From Irpex lacteus (taxonomy: Eukaryota; Basidiomycota; Agaricomycetes; Polyporales; Irpicaceae), in NCBI GenBank assembly GCA_001986395.2, contig MQVO02000020.1, forward strand, positions 558,001 to 622,000: a DNA stretch of 64,000 nt, given 5' to 3'. Below are positions 51,317-61,364 of this stretch, piece by piece. The notes beneath the pieces were generated by a model. The model ran no database searches, was not told the origin of the DNA, and worked only from the letters and a program-made list of their open reading frames with translations. Positions within the stretch are counted from its first letter, which is position 1, and the number at the start of each line of letters is the position of its first letter. The position numbers and the translations under genes were made by a program.

Positions 51317-52359
51317 ATGCCAGTCCACAACACCGCCGAATTCGCCACTACGAGTTTGTTCAACGTCGAAGGATGGACCGTACTTGTCACGGGAGGTGGC
51401 ACAGGCATCGGATTGATGATAGCTCAGGCCTTCGCGAACAACGGAGCTCGGGTCTACATCGTTGGTCGACGGAGCGATGTTCTGTTGAAGACAGCTGAGA
51501 CCTGGGGTGCCAAGCTCGCCAACCCTAAGGGCCAGCTTATCCCCGTGACAGCAGATATCAACAGCAAGGAGTCTATCCAAATGCTCGCAAATGAGATCAA
51601 GGCTAAGGAGAAGAAGCTCGACGTACTAGTGAACAATGCTGGCGTGAGCTTGGAGACAAGCAACACGGACGCGGCAGAGGAGAGTGCGGAGGCGTTGCAA
51701 GAGGCTCTTTGGAACGAAAGTTGGGACAACTGGGAAGCAACATATCGCACAAATGTCATCGGGTAAGGTTTCTTCGCGTCGGTATGAAGACTTTGGCACT
51801 TACAATCATGCAGATACTTCTTTACGACCGTCGCGTTCCTCCCTCTGCTCACCGCTGCCAAACGACCTGACTACACTCCGAGTGTCATCAATATATCATC
51901 CATGTCCGGAATTACTCGCACAACCCAGCATCACTTCATGTATAACGTCTCAAAGGCTGCGACTATACATCTCAACACCCTCCTGGCTCAAGAATTAAGG
52001 AAACCTGGAGTGCATATTCGTGTCAACTCAATCGCGCCTGGTATTTTCCCAAGTCAAATGACCGGTACGTACATTGGTTGCCTCCCTGGGCATTGAGGCT
52101 GACTTCTTTCAGCGGACGGAAAGGATGAAACCAACAAGTCTCAGATCCCCGTCGACAACGACTATGGGAAGAAGAAAGGTATCCCTGCTGGGCGACCAGG
52201 GTCAGAAACAGACATGGCGCAAACCGCGTTGCTCTTGGCCTGCAACCAGTACCTCTATGGTCAAGTAAGTATTTCGCGCTTCATCATTAGGTATACAGGA
52301 AGCTTACTTTGGCATAGACTGTCGTGGTCGACGGAGGATACTTACTGGAGCATCCTTGA
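51317..52359 (+). CDS. Short-chain dehydrogenase/reductase, tandem copy 2
   Basis: This is the second copy of the SDR pair, with the same exon structure. The ATG at 51317 gives MPVHNTAEFATTSLFNVEG. Motifs are TGGGTGIG (about 51390), NNAG (about 51628), the serine segment NISSMSG (about 51891), the catalytic YNVSK (about 51941) and SIAPGIFPSQMT. The last exon is TVVVDGGYLLEHP, with TGA at 52357-52359. Compared with copy 1, the segment after NNAG is shorter (SNTDAAEESAEAL) and the loop after the active site differs (ADGKDETNKSQIPVDNDYGKKKG). Differences in this lid region suggest altered substrate preference. Introns lie at about 51762-51813, 52062-52111 and 52264-52317. Both copies keep every catalytic residue. 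Confidence 0.9.
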
Positions 52360-52713
52360 GAATGGACCGACAAATTTGAACAAATCACGAGAAGCTAATG
52401 AAACATCTGTGAAGTTTAGTCGATACGTTTAAGCTATCAGCAATACATTGTACTTCAGAGCTTGTGCGCAGGACTCTTGCGAGGAAAATCAGAGTATTCG
52501 GTGTAGTCAAGTTGTATTCGTTGCAAGGGTGTGAGTGCAAGGAGCTCGAGGAATACGCGAAGTTAGTGATGAATTAGCGCTCAATGTTACTTAACTTCCA
52601 AAAGGGGCTTATCGGATAAGTGCAGTAAAATAATATGAGATGCATAATGAGCAGGCCCTGCTTGTTGCGCATGCGCATCTCCTTCGTGTAAACTCTTCCG
52701 TATTCCAGTCATC
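52360..52713. other. Intergenic spacer
   Basis: This is the 3' flank of SDR copy 2 (part of the duplicated unit to about 52590) and the promoter of the ubiquitin protease gene. Nothing else was seen. Confidence 0.5.
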
Positions 52714-55700
52714 ATGAGCGGAAGCACACCCCCACGGCAGCACTCGAAGCCTCTATCACCTTCCAGGAAGCAGTCTGTCGACGCGGAACCGTTGGAGAAG
52801 GAGAACCAAGCACCAAAGGCTCGTCGACCTCTTCCTACTCCCAGCAAAGATGCGCACGCCCCCATCCCTGCATCAACATTCTATGGGACTGCCACGGATG
52901 CAACTTCCAAGTCACAGTCTAGAGCTACTGGCTCTTCGTATACAACCTACGCTCCTCCTTCGTCGCCGCCTCCGTACCACAAGACCAAAGAGGTGTCGCC
53001 GTTCCGTGAACCAGAGTTGGTGGATGATGAACCAATTCCTCCCCTTATCGCTGAGGACGGCTGGGGTGCAGTTGACCCTACTCCCTGGGAAGCCGGCTGG
53101 GGCACTTGGGATAATAGTGCAGCTAAACAGGTAGACATCGATGGCAGGAACGATGAGGAAGAGTGCAACTGGTGCGACCAGGCCACTCGGGAGAAACACA
53201 AGAGACCTGGACCCGGTATACTTCCACCATTATTGTCTCACTGTCTTCATAACCCGGAGCATACCTTGTACTCAGTCACAGCGAGCGCACCGCCTCCCAA
53301 ACACGCTTCCACCTCCTCTACAGCGTCGGCTTCTTCATCCGCAGCTGGAGGCTCGTCCCCGCCACCTGCTAACCCGGTTCCTCCTCCAAATGCTGACGAG
53401 ATCCGAACTGCCATTCCCCATCCCAATGCGTACTATTGTAAAGAACACAATGGATGGGTTCTGCTATATTGGTGCTCATCGACGGTCCTGCCTCCCATTG
53501 TGCCCTCGTACCAATACGAGCATCCGCTTCCGGACCAGACTAGGCGTAAACGGACAGCTTCTTGCGTGGGCGATGCGGAGAACGTAGTGAGCCAAGCTAA
53601 CCGAACCCATCACTTCCATAAATACGCTGCAGCGGTTGATGCTCGTACTTTGAATATTCCGTTCAAGCGAAGCGAATGGGAGTCGGAGGTGCGGCAGAAG
53701 CGGAGGAACAGGAGCGTCACCCTTCGAATTGAGGGCGATGCAGGCGAGACGAGTACGCAGGGGGAGAGTGTCGAGGAACCTGAAGGCGACCTTCTGGACC
53801 TCTACGTTTGTTGCCAGTGCTCGGTGTACTGCCTGGTCTCCCAGCACGTCATACCAGGAGTTATCCCATTACGAAGGGTGGAAGAATTCGTAAAAGATAA
53901 GTCCGAAAACCCTACGGTGGGCAAGACAAGCTCGATCGCGGTCGTATCTGGCTGGGAGACAATCATCACGTATGTTTCGACTCTACCTCTGCATTATATG
54001 TATCTAATTACCCCATGCCACAATGTATTTGCGTTTATTGCTTGGCCTCAAACATTGCGTGAACAGTATAGTGGAGAACCGTCTATGGCGAGGAGAGAAC
54101 CGTGTTCTCCCCGTCGGACGACCGAAATTCCAATCCAAGATTGGGTGGTCACCTACAGTGTGAGTTTTCGCGAATATCGTGTGTAAAGATGCACGAGGTT
54201 CTCAACTTTTCTTAAATAACCACGCAGGCAACGCGTCTTTGAATCACTTGATTTTACCGTGCAGTCTCTGTCGGAGGATACGGAAATAGCTTTGAATCCA
54301 CCATCTGTCGACCCCACAACGCCAGCAGGCAAACGCAGCAGAGCGAAACTCCTTCGTGCTTGGGTTGAGATAAGCACTTGGCTGACGTTGTATCTCAAGA
54401 GCAAGCCCAGTGGGTTACCTGCCATTTTCTGAGTGTTTATGTGCTAATACCCCCAACAGAGGATTTGGGTGGATATCATACCCAAGTTCTTCATGTGAAT
54501 GTCCAGAGCGCAACGGAGATGGTCCAATCTGCCATTGGTGCTCATCTCAACCAGAGTGCGTTGGGTCATATCGGTACAGACTAAATTATTGACGCAGCTT
54601 TGGTTTCTAGTCCCACGAGGGTTGCTACCGCCGCGGTTGATTGGCTATGAGCCTTTGGAGAGGGCTTGGGAGGACTTGGGTCTAACACCAACGTCCTACT
54701 CGCCTGGTAAATATAGTCTTCTGTTATCACAAATATGACCTCTCTCAACATTTCACAGAGATTCTTATGTTCGCCTATCTCGCGCAGTGTCGTTGCGACC
54801 CTGCCTCCACCATCACCTACTTCACTCATCTTAACGAAATCGTCGAGACGATGAAGAACCTCGGCGTCAACCCACCGGACCCTCTGCAAATGCTCGTAGT
54901 TGAAGAAAGATCACGGCATCGATTCACATTCTCCGACTACAATAAAGCTCTGGAAATTTTAGGATTTGGAAAGGACAACACACTGGGCGTCGAGCTGGAG
55001 GACGACGTCCCAACGAGTTTCATCATCCAGGCTTGGAAGGACGCGGTGAAACGTTCATGGCATGACCCAGAAGGAGCACAGCTTCGCACCGACCTCAACG
55101 AAGCGTTCAAGATTGTCGCTGACCAGAGACAAAACCCGGAGCTACGGAAGGCATGGGAGCAGGGCAAAGTGAGCCTGATGACACCGGACGCGGCTTATTC
55201 GACATTGGAAGTTCCCCACGATACGGACGAGGATATGCTCGTGACGATCTTCAATATGCGGGTGAGTCCTAGGAAGTGGATCTCTAACTGGGTGAGTTTG
55301 TTCATAGAAGTGTTTTCGTCAAGGTGGAGGACCAACCTGCTCAGGCCGACAAGATGCGTGAGGCTCTCAACGTCATAGCGGAAGTAAGAGATAGCGGCCG
55401 ACTCCGTCAGTTCCTCGAAACCGGTCTTGATCGTATGTCACATATCCAATGTTCGTCGGCCTTCTTTAATGTTTACCTTTTCAGCTGGGGATGCCACCTC
55501 TGAAACTCGGTTGGACATGCCGCGGGGTCTTAACCAGCTGGGGAACACGTGCTATCTCAATTCCTTGTTGCAGGTCAGTAATTCGGGGCAATCTTTAGAA
55601 AAAGCTCCACGTTGACACGGTGTTTAGTACTTTTACACGATCAAGGATTTACGTGCTGCCGTTGCCCCAATGGGAGGGAAACTCGCCGATCCTAGTAAAT

Positions 55701-57708
55701 TCACCGATGACGAGCTCAAGAAGCATCGCGTTGGCGGCAGAATAGTTACTCGAAGAGAGGTTTCTCGCTCCAAGAAGTGTAAGCTATTACTTGCTGACAG
55801 TCTTTTGCATGGCTCACTGAACCTCCAGTCGTCAACCAACTTGCTGAGCTCTTCTGGAACCTCGAGTATTGCGATCAAGCAGCAGTGACTCCATCGTTAG
55901 ATCTGGCCAAGCTCGCCCTAGTCACATCGCAAGACGAAGAGGAGGATGACGTGAGCGGTGGTTCGAGCACAGATGCCTCCAACGACACCGATGCCACTCT
56001 CGTCGAAGACGGCCCAGCTCGTCCACCCCAAGAAAGAGCATCCCAGTCGCCTCCTCGTGAGTCCTCCCCATCCGGTTCAGTCCTAGGCAAGCGGAACCGC
56101 CACCCGACAAGAAAGTCGTCTGATATGGATGTAGACAATGAGCATGTTGATGCTGACAAGGATGGGTTCGTGATGGTGTCGAAGCCGTCGTCGCCTGTTG
56201 AAACTCGTCGGGCGAGTCCTCCTGCTAGCTCGTCTCCCGCTAAGCTCAAGAAGAGTCCGCCTCGTCAAGAGGATGTGGAGATGAAGGACAAGTCGAAGAA
56301 GCCTGCGACTGAGGAGAAGGCTCCTCCGCTGCCTCCTCGGAAACGCGCAGCAGCAGATTCTATCATGATGTTCGGTGCGTCTTCTCATGACTACGCATAA
56401 ATTGTACAAGAGTGAATATCTAATGTTACTGCCCAGGTCGTCAACATGACGTATCGGAGTGCATGGATAACTGCATGTTCCAGATTGAGACTGCTCTGCT
56501 TGACTTGCAGAACCAGGAAGTTGGCGGTGCTGCAACTGACAAGACCAGCATCATCAAGCGGTGAGTACTCTCGCAGGCACGCTTGTTACAAACAGGAATT
56601 TACGACTGTGCTTGTAGGCTGTTCTACGGCAAGAAACGCCAGCGACTTACGCATTTGCGCTCAGAAGACGCCGCGAAGCATCGTACGAATTCAACGCACG
56701 AGAAGGAAGATCTGTTCTCGCATCTTCATCTCAACGTTGCCGACGAAGGTTTCGATCTGTACGACGGGCTCGGCAGATATTTCGATGATATCGTGGAGCT
56801 CGAGGGCACGAAGAAGCGCATGGAAGTCACAATCACGGAATTGCCTCCTCTTCTACAGATTCAGCTTCAGGTGCACCTGTTTCATTTGGCGTTTGGTAAC
56901 ATCGATATCGCTAACTCTGGATCCACTTAGCGAGTTCAATTCGATAGAGAGACTCAGCAAGCGTACAAGTCTCAGGCGTATGTCAAGTTCGGAGAGACGC
57001 TCTGCATGGATCGTTTCCTGGACAGCGCGGATCCTGAAAAGAGGTCACGGTCCAAGGATATCCAGACTCGGCTCAACACCAGCAGAGACCGTATACAGCG
57101 CCTTACTCAGGGCAAGGTGAGTAAAGACCTTACTGTGATGTAGAGCATCGACACTCAAACTATACTATAGCACGCACCGTTCGCCCCTGCGCTTGGAGCA
57201 ACCGCCGAGTTCCTTTCGACTCAACCCGAGTTAACCGGAGGAGACTCCGATCTGATTTCTCGTGTTAGTCACGAGCAATCTCTAGTTGTGTCTCAGCTCG
57301 AGAAGGAACGCGCGAATGCAAGCAAGCTGAAGAAGGAGCTTGAGGACTTGTGGAAAAACGACAGTGCGGCGTTGTACGAGTTGAGCTCGGTCTTCATCCA
57401 CAGAGGATCTTCGCCGTCATTTGGACACTATTTCTTCTACTCTCGCAATCTCCCTGCCAACCCGGACCAGTGGTTCAAGTACAACGACTCGAGTGTCACC
57501 GTCGTTTCGAAGGAGGAAGTGTTCGCTGACACAACGGGCTCTACTGCCAATCCTTACATGGTTCGTGATTTGCTGCTCTACTGCCGACGTCAGACATTGA
57601 CGAGATCTTGTTCACCAGTTGGTCTTTGCCCGCAAAGGCGCAGAGGTCATTGAGACCGTCCATAGAGTTGATATCGCTGCTCTCGAGGCAGATTCAACCC
57701 CAGCTTGA
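52714..57708 (+). CDS. Ubiquitin-specific protease, UBP2-like (peptidase C19)
   Basis: Cysteine deubiquitinase of about 1350 residues. The ATG at 52714 opens a long exon (52714-53972) with a disordered, proline-rich N-terminus and cysteine pairs (ECNWCDQ, YVCCQCSVYC) that may bind metal. A helical middle region (about 54760-55440) precedes the catalytic domain. The Cys box is GLNQLGNTCYLNSLLQ (about 55530). After an intron come YFYTIKDLRAAV, then an acidic insert (about 55930-56360). GRQHDVSECMDN (about 56434) joins across an intron, and the His box is FGHYFFYSRNLP (about 57420) with WFKYNDSSVTVV. A last intron (about 57559-57618) gives LVFARKGAEVIE and TGA at 57706-57708. The large insert between Cys and His boxes, the QHDVSE motif and the helical region before the Cys box fit the UBP2 branch. 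Splicing at about 54500-54610 is unresolved because no donor keeps frame cleanly with the acceptor at 54597. Confidence 0.88.
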
Positions 57709-58438
57709 AGCCATGAAGCCTGTCACTAATATTTTGAGACTTGATGTATGTACTGCCAGGAAATCTGACCCGCTCTTGCATCTGTATTATACAAGCATTC
57801 ACGACCCTGTATCAAGCCATTGTCGTATTTAATGTATTCGTTCTGTGTAGCCATAGCTGTGTCTCGCCTCATCCACTTCAGCGTTAACCATGCCGAGATC
57901 CAGGCCATCCGGATGTCAATGTCGCGGAACGTGGCAAGAGCGCCCTCTTCGGCGCCGAGTTGCATAGCCCACAGGCCCGGATCTGCGTCATGCAAAGTCC
58001 GTCGCAGCAAGTGAAAAGCTTTGAATTCTACTGTCATCCTCGAACCTCAGGTGCACGACTCTATTCGCGTTCAAGATGTTCCTCTCAGCACAGCCAGGCC
58101 AAGAAATTGGTTGTCCCTTGAAATCTTACGATGCGTGTGGGGATGTCAAGGGATGTGATAAGGCATGGACATGGGCGGGTGTTGTGTGCAACGTGTAGGC
58201 AAAGAAGACGGAGAACGGTCCCTTCCAGGTGATTTGGAACGAGAAGAATTCCCAGTTGATGGCCAGAACTCTTCCCCGGAAGCCATCACATCTCCCAATT
58301 CAGCCACTATTCAGTCGCGCAATGGATCCACCTTGGCGTGCCTTTCTCGCTAGCCTCCCCCCATCCTCGCAGTCCTTGGCTTTGTACACCACATCACTCT
58401 GACTTGTCTCCTCGACGTGTCCAACGACGCTCGACGAC
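57709..58438. other. Intergenic: USP 3' end and NIPA gene promoter
   Basis: A minus-strand ATG-initiated frame (58037 down to 57726, about 103 codons) has reasonable codon composition but no neighbours or family signal (see findings). An ATG at 58322 was rejected as the NIPA start. No other feature was seen. Confidence 0.45.
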
Positions 58439-60913
58439 ATGTCCTCGCCGTCTGTGTCGGCGATGGCTACCTCTGCCCCATCACAACCACACCAGTTTCG
58501 AGTGTGGGTACTCCATTTCCTCTACTGGTCCGACTTTTCTCACCCCTTCACAGTGTCGGTGTCTGCCTCGCGATTGGCAGCGGTGTTCTCATCGGATCGT
58601 CTTTCGTGTTCAAGAAGAAGGGGCTGCTCAAGTCACAGCATGGACAGGCTGCTGGAGAGGGCGTGGCGTACCTAAAGTCGGTGAGTCTTATCGTTGAGTT
58701 GGACTACTCCCCGATATTCACGGCATGCAAAACAGCCCATGTGGTGGACAGGCATGATTATTATGATCCTAGGGGAATTGTGTAACTTTGCGGCATATGC
58801 ATTTGTGGAGGCCATCATCGTCGTACGTGCTTCCTCTACTGTTCGCAGCTTTCGACGCTCAGGCGTTTCTCCAAGACACCCATGGGCGCTCTATCCGTCG
58901 TTATATCCTCCCTGCTATCGCACTTCATCCTCGACGAAAGACTATCTCTCTTCGGCTGGATATCTTGTGTTCAATGTCTCCTCGGTTCATCCATTCTTGC
59001 TCTCAACGGCCCTGAGGAACAAAGTGTAACGACTATCAAAGAATTCCAACATCTCTTTGTGACACCCTGGTTTCTCGCGTATGGTGGCTGCGTTATCCTT
59101 ATTGCGGCGTTTCTTGCCCTATGGGTGGCACCGAGATACGGAAAGAAGAGCATGTTGCCATGTGAGTAGAGTCTTCATAACTTATAGCTCTCGCTAACCA
59201 CGACCCTTGATCCTATAGATATAGGGATCTGCAGCCTCATCGGTGGGCTTAGCGTCAGTTGTACACAAGGACTTGGAGCATGCATCCTGACGAGTATACG
59301 AGGTGACAACCAGGTACGTGATCCTATGTCGGCTATGAACTAGATTGACCGATGGACCCTCTTTTAGTTCAAGTACTGGTTTACTTATTTTCTATTGATA
59401 TTTGTTGTCATAACGTTGTGTAGGTCTTCTGAACTCATGCTGTAAATTCTCTGCTCACCATAGTTTAGTGACGGAAATATATTACCTCAATGTTGCACTC
59501 GCACTATTCAATACTGGTGAGTAGCATGTTAACCCGATGTGTTCCCGCGCTTATCATCTTCTACAGCGATGGGTGCGTACCTCAATGGTACTGTTTTGAA
59601 TACCGGACTGATGACTTATGCCGATAGTAACACCGACTTACTATGTGACATGTGAGTATAGACACTTTATTTCAGGTCCGCTCCGTGCTAACAGATCTTC
59701 AGTCACCTTTTGTACACTTGTCACATCTGTCGTACGTACACTCCCTCTTCACGTACGTTATACTTGCGTACTAACCAAGGCGTTAGATCCTGTACAAAGG
59801 TCTCAAGGCCTCTGGGTCACAAATTGTGACCGTGGTTCTTGCATTCTTCGTTATTTGTACTGGGATATTTATCCTCCAAATGTCCAAGGTCGACCCGAGG
59901 AGACTTACTCAGGTACGTGCGGTGCCCGATATGATACACCGATTATATGCTTATTAGAAAACCTACAGGTTGACGAGCATACCGCGCTGCTGCTTGAGGC
60001 AGCCCGCTCAGAGATTGACCCTCTCGCCGTCCGCAGGGCAAGTGTTCGTCGCTCAGCAACACTACGCTCCCGCCGATCGCGACACTCCAACGTTCGCTCT
60101 CAAATCTCGTCGGACCGTGCGCCAAGCGACGTGTTTGGAGCAGCACCACAAGTCTCTCTACCTGGGCACATCACTGGCGAGGATTCCTTGGAAGATTTCG
60201 ATCTGGACTTCGACGATCTTGCATCTACACAGGAAATCGTCCAGAGAACGGAAGCACCGGGCATGGACTCGCTACGAGGCACGTTCGGTGCGATTGGGAC
60301 GATCATTCGCGCGAAACGGAGAGCCAGGGCACTGTCTGCTGCCAGTCACGCGAGAGCTGAGTTGTCGGGACATGTGGTGCATGGGCAAAGCTCGAATTCG
60401 AGATCGGAGGAAGGTGCTCGTTCTATGGCGAGGAGCGGAAGTGGGACGAGTGGACACAGACCCAGTTGGCTACCTCACGGGGCTTGGAATACACCACGAG
60501 GGAGTCGGTTCCAGGCGATGGAGATACCCGACGACGCCCCTCCGGTGCCACCACTACCAGATCTCGAGAAAGGACACGTAGAGATGCGCGAGAATGGGAA
60601 TGGGAATGCGACGCGACAGAGTCGAAGTGCCGTTAGCAGCTTTGTCGAGTTGCCGTCGGTGTTCTTCCGCTCGAGGACCCCATCGCCGGCGGCTCCGCGG
60701 ACGTCCATGACACAGTTGGAGTCGTTGAAGGAGAAGCCTAGTCAACAGACTTTGGCGTCTCAGAAACCGCTGTCGGTGATAGAATCGGAGAAGTCGCCGA
60801 CGGTGGGTGAGCCTGGATCGTCTGGTAGCTCTGGGGAGGCGAATGATGAGGGGAACAGCGACGACGAGGGATCGTTCAAGTCGTTGAACGAGAAGGACAT
60901 AACAGAGTATTGA
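58439..60913 (+). CDS. NIPA-type magnesium transporter (DUF803 / Mg_trans_NIPA)
   Basis: Multi-pass membrane carrier of the drug/metabolite transporter fold, linked to Mg2+ uptake. The start was chosen at 58439 (MSSPSVSAMATSAPSQPHQFRV) because a 50-bp intron (about 58503-58552) then joins in phase to VGVCLAIGSGVLIGSSFVFKKKGLL, the family signature of TM1. Further membrane segments follow across short introns: MWWTGMIIMILGELCNFAAYAF (about 58740), PMGALSVVISSLLSHFIL (about 58878), ISCVQCLLGSSILAL, FLAYGGCVILIAAFLALWV (about 59070), YIGICSLIGGLSVSCTQGLG (about 59220), YWFTYFLLIFVVITL, YLNVALALFNTA and IVTVVLAFFVICTGIFIL (about 59820). A disordered, serine/arginine-rich cytosolic tail of about 310 residues ends KDITEY and TGA at 60911-60913. 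The long tail is typical of fungal members and probably regulatory. Confidence 0.87.
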
Positions 60914-61364
60914 GGATGGGAGGAGGGTCTGGATATCTTTATCTTTACTTCGGATATTTTATACTGTATACGACACATTTATTAGCATCGTGGACAACGA
61001 GATGTAACGACCACGTCTATATCATACAAACTCTTTTCACGAAATCCAACTCGAAGGCAGGCGGCCGGGGTGCATGCCAATATATGCAGTTACTTTTGGT
61101 AAACGAGTGCTTTGTGGCGCGGCTTCTGTCGGGCCGGCATGGCAAGGGCAGTCATGGTGATCACTGTTATCCTGTGCCAGTATTCTTGTGGCCACCATCC
61201 AGATCGCGGACTATTGACCCTTCACTATAGCATACCCAGCAGGGCTGGAACCCGGATTTAGAGCCTGAGGTTAACAGAGACACGCAACGTGTTCATCCTC
61301 GAGCATAAGGACAAGATCAACATCCACAACCGTCACGACCTCATTCTAGTTCACCGCGGTCACC
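60914..61364. other. Intergenic spacer
   Basis: This is the NIPA 3' flank and the EXO84 promoter. On the minus strand near 61245 the sequence GGGTTCCAGCCC vaguely resembles a tRNA T-arm, but no anticodon or acceptor arm can be folded around it. No gene is supported. Confidence 0.5.

Larger units (their letters stand above)
50984..52590 (+). repeat. Tandem duplication, unit 2 (promoter + SDR gene + 3' flank)
   Basis: This is the direct repeat of 49334-50920. The coding parts are clearly more similar than the flanks, which carry indels, so the duplication is not very recent. Confidence 0.85.

Noticed and set aside
58322..58438. ATG at 58322 as start of the NIPA transporter
   Set aside because: It would need a first intron of about 170 bp, unlike the roughly 50-bp introns elsewhere. 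The ATG at 58439 with a 50-bp intron joins in phase to the first membrane helix.
61225..61280. Possible tRNA T-arm on the minus strand
   Set aside because: Only a T-loop-like sequence is present. No matching acceptor stem, D-arm or anticodon arm can be placed at the right spacing.
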